The position numbers and the translations under genes were made by a program. DNA of 64,000 nucleotides, taken from Guyanagaster necrorhizus. Lineage: Eukaryota > Basidiomycota > Agaricomycetes > Agaricales > Physalacriaceae. Positions 45,066 through 58,121 of the stretch are shown piece by piece; position 1 is the stretch's first letter, and every line of letters starts with the position of its first letter. The stretch is from positions 2,206,591-2,270,590 of the forward strand of contig NW_025064881.1 in assembly GCF_019112545.1 (NCBI RefSeq), given 5' to 3'. The notes under the pieces are model-generated. The model saw nothing but the letters and a program-made list of their open reading frames with translations, was not told where the DNA came from and searched no databases.

Positions 45066-46158
45066 TTTCAATTTGGATAACTCATACTTTCATTCCTGGA
45101 GTTCGAATGGGAAGCCAAACCAAGATCAGCGTTCATTAATCAATTATAAGATGTGGAACAAGCGCTCGAACCAGGTGTTATGTGTACAACTAGGCCTGGA
45201 AATTATCACCTGACAGATCTGCTCTCATGCCGGCGATAGAAAGCATGAATCGCAGTGAGATTCTTGTCGAACAGCATGTGAACATGTCGCAGCATACTAT
45301 CCAGGTGCTTCTGTCAGAGATTGCCTTGGCAGAGCGACGGTAGCTGTTCACCAATGGTATAAAACATTGCGAATCAGAGGTGGATGGTACGGTGCTTCGG
45401 TTTCTGTATCCGAGCCAGTCTGGACTCCAGCGTTAGTGTGTTCGTATTCACACAGTATTTTTCTTTTTATCATGTGGAACGTACTAGGTGTCCGTGTTCC
45501 GTCACGATGTAGGCGCGCAGCGGGATCTATTTAACGCATGCTGAAGTTGAAGCCCTTCTCAATCCTGTGGAGATTATTGCCTATTACTGGAGGATGGGCA
45601 GATAAGTAAGCCCCGATAAATGATGATTCTATATTACTCGTAATAGAACTAAATCGACGTGTACATCGTACGACGGCATACTTTCTGTCACAGTCAGAGG
45701 TTGTCACGCTGAAGGCCTCTGACGCTAGTTCAGTGGTCATTACCGGTGGTACTGAGACAGATGATGCAAGTGGAACATATTCCCATGCAAATGGCTACAA
45801 AGGTCACTCGCACCTAGTATTGTCCAGGATTCAACCAACGGGGCAGTAGATGTGCCATATGACGGTATCCCAACAATTATATCTCGTCTATAATTACTCA
45901 AATTGCGACCAGAGGAGATGGGTATCCTCCTCAATGGAAGGCCAACAGCGGAAATATCTATTGCGTAGGGTTGATTTTTGTTACCGAACATGTTTGTTTT
46001 ACATAGGATGAAGAAACACACTGAGATAACGCCTATTGTTGAATGTTTCTACACCTCCATTATACAGTACCTGATGTGGTAGCCTCAGGTTTTCCAAAGT
46101 AGGCCTTTTATACAAAAGCAGGATTCCATATATCGCAGTCTCTACATGTTGAGCAAAA
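45066..46158. other. 1.1 kb intergenic, no gene seen
   Basis: Between the convergent CE12 copy 2 and the amidohydrolase. It holds only short frames without family resemblance. Confidence 0.45.
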
Positions 46159-48843
46159 TTAAATTTTTCCATGGACAGCAATACCATCGATGACGGTCGC
46201 AAGGAACTTCGTGTTCATGATTTCGGTCACTGGGACCGTCATGATGTTCTGTGACAGGACGACGAAGTCCGCCCTTTTCCCAGGTTCTAGTGAGCCAAGA
46301 ACTGATTCGGTAAATGACGCATAAGCCGGGTCGATGGTCATGCCTCAAAATACGGTGCTTAGTATTCAGCAGCACGTAAAAATGCGGACTTACCACGCAA
46401 TGCTTCAAGACGCGTTAATCGTTGTTCGGGAAACCTGTATGAGTCTGAATTATGAGGTACAAATGGAAACGACATTAGACTTACCATCCTCCTGGACCGT
46501 GGGGTGACCTCCCATCCAGTGACACTCTTGTGATTGCAGCGTAGAACCCGGCAAGGGGATTCATCGTCTCAACAGGAAAGTCGGATCCAAGTGTAATTCT
46601 AGCTCCGCTATTGAGCAAGCTGCGGAAGGCATACAGTCCTTTGATGCGCAGCGGACCCTACGAAATAAAGGCCGAAAACATTTCAGTGTGCTCAGAAGGT
46701 GTTACTGCAGCAAAGACAACTCACGATGCGTTCCTCCGCATACCACATATCATCAATGACGTGGGTGGGCTGTACACTGGCAATAACTGCAAAGCATAAG
46801 GCCAGAAATCGTCGTTACAGGGTAGATTAGCCTACCCCCAATTTTTCCCGCACGTTTGATATCAGCCTTCGTCATGATTTGAGCGTGCTCAAGACGTGGC
46901 CGCATTGTGACAACATCAACGTCCTCAAAGGCGGACTCTAAAGCACCCAGGACGATACCATTGGCGCGATCTCCGATCGCGTGAACATTCTGTGCAACAG
47001 ATGATATTGCGTGCTTAACACGGGGAATCGATACTCACAACCTGCCAGCCATCGCGGAGGAAGAGCGGAATGACTCTGTTAATCGTTGCCTCAGACACGC
47101 GCATGAAGCCGTTTGTGTTCGGATTGTCAGTGTAGGGTTCATATAGCTGAAATGATTAGAGCAGACCATGAATGAATGAGAATGTATCTACCGCTGCTCC
47201 TCCCGTTCTCATGGAACCTTTCAATTCGTGTAAATGATATGGGTTTTGACAGAAACAGTACGACGCACACACCATCTCCTACGATCTTCACACTGCGAGC
47301 ACTGAATCTGTGGTCATCGGATAGCATTTGTGGCTTGGTGATGTTACCCCAGTATTTTTCACCTTCGTCATAGTTCGTCATTCCGTACAAACGAATCTAG
47401 GTTGAATAAATTCAGCAAAAAAGAAATTTACAGGTCACGCTGTGCGTACTGGCAACTTCCCGGCCGCTGCTTTTCTAGAGTGAGGTAAATATTAAGTTCA
47501 CCATCCATCACAGGTAGATACCTCTTGAAAAAGTCCAGTTGCGGGAAGTCCAGCTTGGCATCATGGATGGACGTGAGCCCGTTGGCAAAAGCATTTCGTA
47601 CGGTAGTCGAAAATCGCTGCTCATAATCCTCTTCAGTTGGAACTGGAACTGGCAACAAGTCTTGAGCATTGTCGAGGAATACACCTATGAGGTGCGCTGT
47701 CAATGTGACATCCAGTAAAAACCATCTAAAGTTCTTGCCGATTGGTTGCCCTTTCTTGTCACGAACAATTACTCCCCCTTCTACGGTACGTAGGAGGGGA
47801 CGGGTGTCTTGTAGGACACGACCAGAGACCCAGGTACCATGCCCGTCCTTGCTGCGCAACATCACAGAACGCCCACGAATGACTGCACTGGCATCGAGAT
47901 CAGCCTGTGTTATTTGATGAACTGTTACAAACGGTACAAGCAAGGTTCACGTACTGCAGTTGGAAACCTTGACTCTGGCCAGGCAGTGTGATCCCATCCC
48001 CAGCCCTCAATGACCTTCGATACATTGCTGTAGATATCTGAGTTAGATATGATATAATTCTCGACAAAAGAGACCATCTCGGATATATTTCTTCCCATTT
48101 CGAGAGGTATCTGACGATATAAACCATAGTGCATAATGTGGGCATGAGAGTCTACACGCAAACTATATATGACGTGGTTTCAGAAGAAGAGTATGAGATG
48201 TTGCATACCACTAATTCCTGGCACAACAATAGCTCCATCAGGGATATATCTGACATGTAGAGGTGCCGTCGACTTCCTTCTCCGCTGTATAGAGTCTAAT
48301 GCATTTCACCATTAGAATGACACAGACGCGCATGTGGCCCAACCCACCAAGATCTCCCATGTCGGATATGAAAGAATCAGTGACAAGTACACAAGATGTC
48401 CGTGAATTAATAGCATCGACGGTGTAGATGTTGCTTCCGTGGGAGCATATCGCGTATGTCGTCAAGTCAGCAGGATTGCTGAAATCGCCGAAGAAAAGTG
48501 TTGGAAATCCTCGGTGTTGCGCAGGGTAGACTCCAGGCTGGTAAGGCCAGATGGTATGAACTCCTTATTCTGCAGCTCCTACAGAGCTCGTATTTATACT
48601 CTCCAGGCTTGTATCTAGAATTTACTACAACTTTCTCTTTCTCTCGGGCTTACTCATCAACTCTCGGCATGATGCCGGATTGCCCTTTCTAGAACTTTCC
48701 AGCAAAATCCCAACAAAAAGTAGGGCAGAAAAGACCAGAGCAAGGAGAAGGAGTGAAACACGAGCAAGAGGCGTGATTAGCCGCCGTCTAGGAAGAGCAA
48801 TTCGACTATGCACCAATTTCTTGCCGTGCGACGACATGTTCAT
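46159..48843 (-). CDS. Membrane-anchored metal-dependent amidohydrolase (Amidohydro_3)
   Basis: The ATG at 48843 gives a short basic N-terminus and one signal anchor ([21 protein letters not shown]), which suggests a type II membrane protein with the enzyme in the secretory lumen or outside the cell. After several introns come [26 protein letters not shown] (the HxH metal site), [54 protein letters not shown] and the closing AVHGKI. These are the signatures of the Amidohydro_3 family (YtcJ, LAF3-like). The substrate is unknown; family members hydrolyse amide or lactam bonds. Many introns of about 50 nt separate the pieces and I did not place every boundary. It shares a 111-bp divergent promoter with the next gene. 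Confidence 0.82.
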
Positions 48844-48954
48844 GTTCGCAGAGATATGCGCCGGGGTCAGGGTAGATAAGATTTTCCACGTGACCGGTCT
48901 ACATGCAACCCCGAAGCGTTTTCCGAATTCGACCCTGTTCATCACGTATTCGCA
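48844..48954. promoter_or_regulatory. Very short divergent promoter (111 bp)
   Basis: Only 111 bp separate the amidohydrolase and coiled-coil-protein start codons, so regulation is likely shared. Confidence 0.4.
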
Positions 48955-49942
48955 ATGCTGGGATCCTGGTTCAGAAATCCATCGCAGGAAAGTAATTTGT
49001 TTGATGAACCTCCGCCGCCGATAGAAGTTCCCCCAGGCCCAGTACGTTCCTTGACCTCAAAATTACACACACCACATGATGCCATTCTCGCTGACATTCA
49101 TGGGGAATATGTCGAGCAAGCTGAAGCAGCTGCAAAAAGCAATTATTTCAATGTACCATCGAGACACACAGAATCTCTTCGTGACCCATATGATGGATCT
49201 GTAGTTGGCCAGGTCGTACCTGCTGATCCACCGTTTCATCTTGACATGCGAATCCCATACTATGATCCCAAAACGGACGAACTGCTATGGTCGCATTTGT
49301 CCAAGGTGTTGGAACTACAAAGTGAGATAGCTGCGCTGCATCTCGGGATGGAGGTTATTGGGACGAAGCAGGGAAACCAAGGAAAGGGGAAAAGCAGAGC
49401 AAACAAAGATGCTACGTGGGAGGGAAAGGAAGACAAGGAGAAGAATGATGTTGATGATGCAGCAGAGGTTGGAGAGTACGAACGTGTTGATGTCAGCCCA
49501 GAGGCCGACGAGGAGAAGCAAAACAGAGAGCGAGCAGCAGAATTCGCCAAACTTTCTCATCAGTTCGAAGGCAGAAAAGAGGGAATCTTGGAAGTCATGA
49601 ACAAAGTGAGGCATCTTTAGTTCTATCTGTTGCTGTTTTGACCGACGTGTTCAGCTTGATGATCTTTCCAAGGCTCTCACTGACTTTCATGCCCTTCAAG
49701 AGCCCAAAATCGACTTCCCTTTACCTCGCAACAGTGCGTCGTCGTCAGGTACCTCGTCCAGCTCCATGGACAAAGAGAGAATTACACCAACAACAAGCTT
49801 GTCGACAATCGTGCCCCCTTCTACTCCCACACGCGCGATTCCGCGCGATTCTAATCTCATTGTCAACCCTCTTGAACCAGGCTCGCAGTCGCACTTTATA
49901 GACAACCCAGATTCACTTTCCGAACATAATTTTGGATCATAA
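48955..49942 (+). CDS. Unknown fungal protein with charged, coiled-coil-prone centre
   Basis: Exons 48955-49605 and 49655-49942 give 312 aa. I do not recognise a domain. The N-terminal half is Pro-rich (FDEPPPPIEVPPGPV) and has a well-formed segment, DILGEY-like helix then PFHLDMRIPYYDPKTDELLW. A Lys/Glu-rich stretch follows (from about residue 135), with helical heptads around ERAAEFAKLSHQFEGRKEG. The C-terminus is Ser/Thr/Pro-rich. The clean splice (GTGAGG...TTCAG) and preserved frame support a real gene. The function is open. Confidence 0.7.
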
Positions 49943-50268
49943 TTAGAATTGGCCACCTTCCACAATTAAACATGCCCTATCATTTCCTACCATCTATGGC
50001 TGTGCACCTGTCGGCATCGAGGTTGGAAACTAAGAACATTTCGGGCAATTCTCTATCTCGTAGCCGCTATACGGATGAATCGGAGACCTGAGGATTAGGG
50101 ATTGACGAGAACAAGAAGTATATTTCTCAGTGTCACTCTCACCTGAGAGTAATAGAGTGGAGACGCGAAATACAGTACAAAAGGGTTCAGTTTTATAGAC
50201 GAGTTTTGGGTAATGTTACTACTACCCGTTATATCCTAACCGCATGGATTGTGCTCTTTCAGAAACAA
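49943..50268. other. Intergenic between convergent genes
   Basis: 326 bp between the coiled-coil-protein and OPT stop codons. Nothing recognised. Confidence 0.4.
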
Positions 50269-53200
50269 CTAAGTCAGCCTCTTACAATAGTCGGGATTTC
50301 CGGCAGGATTAAGTGCCCAATTAGGGAAATTGACGACACGGCCCCCGGCACCTCCAACCTACGGGAAATCAGAAAACCTTTGATAAGGTCAAGCATAGTT
50401 TTTGACTTACCGCGAAACTGTAGACGAATACCATGACTTCTGTTCCACCATCCAGAGCAGCTGACATCCTAAAGTTGAGTGTCAGCTTGTACAAGATCAA
50501 AGTTCTATAATAAATCAAAATCTTACAAGAAGTTGTATTTCCTGAACCATCTTGGGTGGTACCTTCTCATGTAGAATTGACTAAACATGCACAGCAAGAA
50601 TGTGTTAAAGATGGCGGAGTTGATTCCTCCCGAAAGAGCGCCAATTTCGCTGCAGATCATCGGCGTAATAACACTATCGAAGTGAAACTTGGGATACTTC
50701 TTGTGTAGAAGCCAGAAAGGGATGGGAACGACAAGACCAATGAGTATTGACATCGGGATCATGCCATATCGTCCAGAAGGTTGGTACAGGTATTTTGCGA
50801 GGCCACCCCATGTAATTGCATCACTGAGATGGATAAAATGTGTTGAAGAATGTCATAAGAAGAAAAGTGCGGCAAAAAACCTGTTAAAAGATTGAATAGA
50901 CGCTCCTGACCATACATTGGTACCCTGTACACTGAGGAGGATTTCACGATTAGCGTTAATGACAACTTTCATGATGATGTAGTTGAGAATGGCGCCGATG
51001 ATCGCCCCACCGCATTGCCTAGAGCCCGTTGAATAGAAGATCAAAAATCGGAGCAAAAGCCTACATAGTAAACGTTACTCTGGGAGGGAGCTTCGTGTAT
51101 TGTCCCATCTTCAGGTCCCTTGTCATTGAGCGACCCTGTTCGGTTGAATTGTAGGCGTACTGATAATAAGTGCATCAGTACTCCTAGTTAGGGACATTGC
51201 ACAAAGATGTTCACCATCGTGAAGTACATGTTCGCCTAGTCATGGATGGCTCAATCAGCCAGGTGGAAAGAAACAATAGAACACCATACGTGAGGCTTTC
51301 CAGGCACTAATGCTGCACCAAGCATCTATCCAACATTTTAAGCACCCAGACAAGTCGAAAAAATGAACCACATACTCTAGCAATGTCTTCGGTCCCCGGA
51401 ACGTAACTACGTGTCGATCAGAAATGGAAAGATACAGACCATGATTGAAGTACCCACCATAAAACGGCATATAACGTCGATATAATGGGCAAGAAAAATG
51501 CAGCAAAGCCTACGGAAATGAAGAAGGCCCACCTACAGGGTCCCCTAAGTAACTCTTGCGGGCACAAGGAGGTCGGGATCGCACCAAGGCAACAGCGCCT
51601 CGCCTGTGTAATTCGTAGCGAGTGCCATGGCTATAGACGACATAAACATTCCAGCATACCACCACATCGGAACCTCCTCATAAACTTTCATTTTTTCATA
51701 ATGAGCTACAGCGACGATTTGATCCATGTCCCGGTAGTTATAAATCAAGGCTCACCATCATCAATTTTATTGGCCCGAGCGATCTTAATAGTATCCCACA
51801 CTTGCTTACCATTCCAAAGAATCATATGTGTAACAGTGGCTCCAAACGACAAGCTTGCACCAATCTTGGATACGACTTGTGTACCGGCCATAAAGGGAAG
51901 GCCAACTGCCTCAAGCTTTGTGGCGTTGATCGAGTAGTCTGCGTCCAGGATAAGAGTTTGGTCATATTCTGTGCCGTTTTCAAAATAGAGCAACTGGAGA
52001 ACTAATGAATTACTGAAAGGGTATACAAGCAGATGACGAAGCCGACCTGAGTGAGGAAGGGGAAACTCTTGGAATTCCACACGTTTTTTGCGTACACACC
52101 AACGAAGCTCAATCTAGCGAAGGTGAGTTTCCGATCTGGATATTCCAAATGCAATTCCACGTACATGCAAATCAGTACACCACCGAACAAAGACAGCTGG
52201 GTCGACAAAGGTTGAAACAGAGCGCCGTAGGCGGATCCGCCAGAACCGACGTAGTTCCAGTCAAAACAAAGCGAGAAAAGCCCGAGACCTTCATTACCAG
52301 CGGCGCCACCAAAGATACGAGTTACCCAGGCGCTATCCCGACGAGCAAGACACATGATAGAGACACCGGTAAGCAGAGGAGCAATGTATTCTGGGAACCA
52401 TTCCCAGATAACTAGTACATATCATTAAATATTAGATCAAGGTTTCGATTGAAACATGATACTCACATGCGCCGATGAACAATATCCAGAAAAATTTAAT
52501 CCTTTTTTTCTGCAGGAAGTTATTGGTGTGACTATGCAGGACTTCAAACATTTGGATTGTGGGGATCAAATTCGGGAAAACGATATAGGTGGGGTATACC
52601 AGAAACGAGCGCATCATCCCTACAATGATCGTCAGGCTGTATCGCATGATCGGGTCATACAATTACATACCAGCTAGTCCATAGCCCAATAACTGACTTC
52701 CAAGCAGCGTGAAGATAGCAATGGCAGGGTTTGGTTGGAATCCATAAAATAAATCATCAGCGGAGAAAATGCTGATAGCCAATGCACCATGCGTGGCGGC
52801 CGCCGACATGATGAGGATGCCGACGTGCTCCTTGATATTGAACGGGCCGGGGTTGATAAAGCGCCAAAAGGCGCTGTCCCAGGTTCGCAGAAGGGGGAGG
52901 CGATTATTAGGCCCCGGGAGAATTTCTTCTAGAAGCTTGCCTAGACCAAAAGCGGCTGTTTGGAGGAAGAGTTGGGAGACGTAGACAGTTTGGGGGCGGA
53001 ATGACTGATCAAGTGGATGTCTTGTAATTAGAAGTCACGACGAATGACATGCTACGTACAAATATCTGACCTAACACGGCGCCAAAACACGACAAGCCGA
53101 TAGAGCAGAACCATAGACGAAAGGTCCATACGGGAAGAGTTGGGTCATCGTCGAGCGAGATAAGACGAAGCGACCAGTCTTCGGCAGACACTGTAAGTGC

Positions 53201-53447
53201 AAGCCTCAGAACGCGAGAAACATAGTTTCAGAAGGCGAAAACACGGACCAATTGGTCGTTCTTTACCATCCTCGCCCATGTCAATCGCACGTCCATCCTC
53301 GAACACGCCTCCAATATCCATGACCTTGACAGAGGCTTTACCGTTCTTGTCCTTGAAGGAAGCTTTCTCGTCTTCGGAGGACGCGGAGCTGGGAGATACG
53401 TTGTTCATCGTAGGCAGCGTATTCAGAGCGTCGACTAAGGGGGACAT
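50269..53447 (-). CDS. OPT-family oligopeptide transporter
   Basis: The start MSPLVDALNTLPTMNNVSPS is followed by an acidic cytosolic N-terminus. Later blocks are DDDPTLPVWTFRLWF, a first membrane helix (SIGLSCFGAVLGQIF), INPGPFNIKEHVGILIM, GYGLAGMMRSFLVYPTYIVFP and ALFQPLSTQLSLFGG. The NPG(P)F.IKEH motif is diagnostic of OPT transporters, which carry small peptides (tri- to pentapeptides, glutathione) across the plasma membrane by proton symport. The end, FPNWALNPAGNPDYCKRL, with stop at 50269-50271, is also typical. The gene is cut by more than ten short introns, and several open frames between 50500 and 53200 are its exons. A pectin-enzyme pair lies nearby, but no shared regulation is evident. 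Confidence 0.88.
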
Positions 53448-54521
53448 GGCTAGAGAAAGAACGGGGAATCTGCAAAATTAAAAGGATTGATCATATAGAT
53501 TTTTGTGAATAGATAAGAAGGAAGGAGATAAGTACGAGTTATCCAGAACTCGGAACGTGAGAGCCCGATATCAGGTTATGGGCAGGTGTACATATCAGAA
53601 AAAGCCTGTATAGACGTCTCAGTCCTAAAAGATGCGACCTAGAATAGATATTCAATTGCAAACGAGTCCCTGTGCAGTATGGCTCATACCACATGAGCAT
53701 TAAGAAGATTTGCTGCCTTAGATAACGGTATCTATGTGCAAGTCTCATCGGCCCCTGTTTCCAGTTCAGCAAAAAGCAGCAATCCGAAAGCAAGGCCTTT
53801 CAATCGTCGCACAGAAGGTCATGCTGATAGTAAAGAAGATATGCCAGAGTCCACTGATTCCTAAGATGTGGAAGAAGAATTGAAAATGTCCGTGAGTCTG
53901 CTGTATAAATAAGCATCTCTGCTTACGCAAAGAATCCTGTTGCTGAAGTGGGGATCACTGTTTAAATGAAATTGAATCAATAAGAAGATGAGGGAATCAT
54001 ATCATACAGCTCGTAATGCAAACAGTTCGTGAGACAGCTTCTAACGCCAAGTTGGTCTCGCTCCTAGGCAGGGTGATCTTCGATAACGGCAGCATTTCAT
54101 TCTGTGGGCAGAGGCAGGATTCTGTAACGAAACCTCGCGTAACATGCAAATACAACACCTAAACATTGGGTTAGGAAGTATTCAGGCAGATGGGGAGTAT
54201 CGCTGTGTCATACCGCAACATTACTATCACAATTAGGCGTTGCCTGACAGTTTGAGAAAGGACGGGCTCATTGGCTTGAGTCGCCTCAAGTACTGCACTG
54301 GTAGAACAGCACTTTGACTGAAAATGGAAGTCTGACCAAGCTCTACCCCAATCTACCAACACTTATCTTCACTTCTCGTGCACATCGCAAGACATTTCGT
54401 CGGCGCCTTGGAAGTCTTTTCTTGTGTTTAGCTGCGCAATATACATGCTATTCTGACGCAGATTTACTGCCCTTCCGAAGCAAATCGTCGATATAAAACC
54501 TTGGTTACAATAGGGTCACCA
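53448..54521. promoter_or_regulatory. Divergent upstream region of OPT and VTA1
   Basis: 1074 bp. It holds both promoters and no recognisable gene; only frames of about 60-84 codons without motifs are present. Confidence 0.4.
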
Positions 54522-56011
54522 ATGACCGCACTAAAACATTTCAATCTACCGCCTGTACCTCCAGAACTCAAGTCCTTGACCCCATATCTTCAGCGCGCTG
54601 ATGAACTGAAGACGAAGGAGCCTGTTATGGCCTACTGGTGTACGTGTTGCGATGTTTGTTCTTCTGTATATGCTCATCTATCTTAGGCACATATTATGCT
54701 GCGGAAATCGGCATGGGTCTCAATGCGAAAGCTGTCCCATGCCGCAACTTTCTCTCTGAACTCTTGGGCCTTTTGGAATCAATGAAACAAGACATAGGAC
54801 CCAACGACGCAATCGATATGGAGGTTGCAAGCGCTGCATATGTCGAGAACTTTGCTTTGAGAGTTTTCAATCTAGCCGACAACGAAGATAGAAAGGGTCA
54901 AACAACCAGGTCTGTTTAGTGAGCTCCCATGCGCGTTTTACGGCGCCTCAATGTTTCCCAGATCGACAGCGAAGAAGTTCTTGGCTGCTGCCCATTTTCT
55001 TGAGGTGTTAAAGACATTTCCAAAGAGCGAGGTGTCAGATACGGTGGGTATCTTTGCAGGTACAATGGGAAGCATCGCATTAACGTTATTCACTAGAACG
55101 AGGAAAAGATCCGATACGCCAAATGGAAGGCTGCAGATATAGCTAAAGCTTATCGTGAAGGCCGTAAACCTACACCAGGGCCCGCAGGTGGCTTGTCCGA
55201 CGAAGAACATGTAGCTCCATCCCTCGTAAACTATCCTACCACCATGTCCATACGGCCCACCACCTCTGCATCTCAAGCCGAGTCACCATCACAGAGCTAT
55301 TCTCCGCCCCAGATCAAAAGGTCATCACCACCATCACACATCTCTCTCGAAGATATGCCACAGACTCCTCCTCGAAGGATCGCACCGCCGCACCTTGGTG
55401 TGGGTCGTCCAGGGCCTGAGTGGGAGGGGAAGGTCGTGACACCTGGGAGCTGGAGTACAGCGGCAACACCTGGTACGGAACCTGTTGATAGCGTATCGGA
55501 AGGATTGGACAACCGAGATTGGACCCTGGAATCGCCTACTTCTTGTAAAGGCAGATTTCACGAACCTACAGATGATCCACAAAGTGATGCGAGGGCTAAG
55601 AATATGCATTTTTCGTCCTCTGTGGTTGGCGGATCTTCCGCAGGTACTAGATCCCCAATAGTATCACCCAAAGTCAGCGAATCCAGCGAGCAAGTGTATT
55701 CTGAACCTCCCGTGCATGATTATCCGGGACAATACCTTGTTGAGCCGCCTGACTTGTATTCTTCTCTTACTCCATCCGCACCGCCAGCCCCTCCTTCCTC
55801 CGTCTTATCTTCATCACATACCCTTACTTCAACATGGCACCCTGGCTATTCCTCCATCCCCTCACCGCAACCTGCAACAATAGAGCTCACACCCGCGATG
55901 GTGACAAAGGCACAGAAACACTCCAGATTTGCCATCAGTGCTCTGGATTATGAAGATAGAGAGCAAGCTATAAAGGAGCTGAGAGCGGCTTTGGAAGCGC
56001 TGGGAGCTTGA
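54522..56011 (+). CDS. VTA1: VTA1/LIP5, activator of the ESCRT disassembly ATPase Vps4
   Basis: Exons 54522-54639, 54687-54909, 54962-55043 and 55097-56011 give 445 aa. VTA1 binds Vps4 and ESCRT-III and promotes ESCRT recycling at endosomes. The N-terminus (LPPVPPELKSLTPYLQRADE, then PVMAYWC/TYYAAEIGM) starts the tandem-MIT domain, which continues through ENFALRVFNLAD and KFLAAAHFLEVLKTF to KIRYAKWKAADIAKAYREG. A disordered Pro/Ser-rich linker of some 200 residues follows. The C-terminal VSL dimerisation/Vps4-binding helices are AMVTKAQKHSRFAISALDYE and EQAIKELRAALEALG. Length and order fit fungal orthologues. Splices are clean and preserve the conserved sequence. Confidence 0.93.
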
Positions 56012-56454
56012 CAACTTCTGTTCGAACGTCCTTGGGATATTTTCTTTTCATACATGCACTTCCCGGATTCATTATTGCATCCTTTTACATTTCATCGCCA
56101 CCAAACGTCACCCAGCAAGCTGGCCCGCAAACCGCGAGGACTGTTACAGAGGCCCGGCAGACTCCATGTGCATCTCTCGCACTTTCTGTTCGAGCTCCCG
56201 GATCTTGTCTTTCACAGGCGTAGCAGATCCGATAGCATAGCGGACTTGGTTGGAGAGGCAGCAGCGTGCATATCGGTCAGGGGTTAGGAGGAGGTCTTGT
56301 AGCTGTACTTGGTTTCAAAGTATCTTCTCGGGCGTAGCTTTATTGATGGGCGAAGTCGTTGACAAACCACTGTTGAACATCGAAGAGAGGAGTAATCGCC
56401 ACTGACGCGAAGAACAAATAAGCCAAAATAAAAGCACAGCTTCTTCTGATCCCC
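56012..56454. other. Intergenic, POP3 promoter
   Basis: 443 bp between genes on the same strand. Nothing recognised beyond short frames. Confidence 0.4.
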
Positions 56455-57809
56455 ATGTCGGAGAGGACGGCAAAAACGTATACTCATGTCTCTAATCGAG
56501 CGAAAGCTCAAAAGGAGAAGGAGAAGGAGAAGGAGAAGGAGCGGAAGGTTGTCCTCAAGAGTGTTCTAGATAACCCATTTCGCATTCGATGGTGCGTCGT
56601 CATCCTTTACTAAAGCAATATCGGCAAACACGACATTTAGGCCTTCAGTTCCAGTGAACTTGCAAAACTTGATATTGGCCCAAGTTTTATTACTTGTGGA
56701 AGGCGTGGCGGCATATCAATCGCGTGCAAAACAGGAGCGTACTCGTTGCAAGAATATTGACCGGAAGCCGAAGGCAGACAAAAGCGCGGTCGCTGCTACA
56801 TCTTCTACAGAAATCAATCCCGATGCTGCATCTGCTCTTGCCAATGTTGATGTAGCCGTGAATTCCAAACGCAAGAGAGACGGAAATGATGATCTAGGAT
56901 CTGGGAAGAAAAAAAAGCGGAAAACAGTAGCTTCTATTTCTGTCCCAACTATGTCGTCGACGCAGGTGGATTCTAGCGTCGTCAGCCCTCCAGCTTCAAC
57001 TGCGACTTCCAAACGGAAGCGCGAGGTGCAGGACGAGCAAGGCGGTGAGAAGAAGCAGAAGACGACCCAGTTGGAAGAGGCATTGCCAATAGATGCTCCC
57101 TCTACGAATGGACACGGTACCAAACTTGTTACTAATGGCGAATCTGGTGTTCCTTCCGCAAGTGTTTCTGATCATGCCGATATCCCTCCTCCATCTTCCA
57201 TTTTGAAACATCTCGTCATCGGAATCAACGCTGTTACAAAACGTCTTGAATGTCAAATTCAAGAAGCGCGCCGCACGATTGTTATTTCGAGTTCGGATTC
57301 AACAGAACAATCTTCCGTGCCACCTCGACTGCTCAAGTACATTTTTGCCTGTCGTACTGATGTTGATCCTCCTATCCTCATTGACCACATCCCGCATCTC
57401 GTCGCTTCCTTCAACTCTTGCAAACCATCCGAATGTATCAAACTTATACCGTTACCGAAAGGCGCTGAAGTTACGCTAGCAGAGTGCTTCAATATACGCA
57501 GGCTTGCCGTGTTTGCCTTTGACGTAGGTGTTTTACCAGAAGCATTCAATTTCCATATTCACTGCTGTTCAGAACGAAACCGTCGGTTTATCGGCGCTTT
57601 CTACCATATTAGAAGCTGTGCCTGTGATTGCAGCTCCCTGGTTGGTGCCACAATCAAATGTATCCGACAATCAAATGGTTCCAACCCACATTAAACAAGT
57701 CTGTACTTCTGCACCCAGGGATATGAAAGCAGCGAAAGAGAAGAGGGCTGCAGGCAGGGCTGCGGCGAAGCAGAAATGGAGAAAAGATGTGAGAGGAGAC
57801 GGAAAATAA
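56455..57809 (+). CDS. POP3: RNase P/RNase MRP subunit POP3
   Basis: Exons 56455-56591, 56641-57523 and 57573-57809 give 418 aa. POP3 is an L7Ae-fold protein subunit of RNase P and RNase MRP, which process tRNA and rRNA precursors. After a basic Glu/Lys repeat (from an AAGGAG array at 56512-56541) the segment NPFRIRWPSVPVNLQNLILA matches the POP3 start, and AAYQSRAKQERTR follows. A long Lys/Ser-rich nuclear insert separates it from the second half: VIGINAVTKRLECQ, FACRTDVDPPILIDHIPHLV, SECIKLIPLPKGAEVTLAEC and, after the last splice, NETVGLSALSTILEAVPVIA. The C-terminus is basic. Confidence 0.85.
56512..56541 (+). repeat. AAGGAG hexanucleotide array
   Basis: About five copies of AAGGAG in the first exon of POP3, coding for alternating Lys and Glu. 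Copy-number change would stay in frame. Confidence 0.85.
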
Positions 57810-58121
57810 CCTCGCAAGTTGTCTAGTGGACAAATGCTACTTTCAAGTATTCTGTTCAATGATTGTTGGGCGGGTATTCTTCTGTGAAATTTGACTGGGT
57901 GGCTAGCCCCATTACAATCACGAACCTAAACCCTCTAAGACAAGCTAGCAGGCGAACGGAGTAGCCGTTAGATATATACTATTGCTAATAGAGCTGCATA
58001 CGACGTAGGGGCGAGCAGCCGGTGATCACACAAGTAGCCGCTCGTTCGACTTGTCCGTCGACAAGCGGTCGGAATTAGCTAGGCCTTTGTTCTGTGACCG
58101 GGCCTCTGTCTCGTCCCTACA
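57810..58121. other. Intergenic, DCD1 promoter
   Basis: 312 bp between genes on the same strand. A perfect 6-bp inverted repeat (CTTGTC/GACAAG, 58050-58065) is present; significance unclear. Confidence 0.4.

Noticed and set aside
58050..58065. 6-bp inverted repeat upstream of DCD1
   Set aside because: Too short to call a terminator, operator or structured RNA; expected by chance at this scale.
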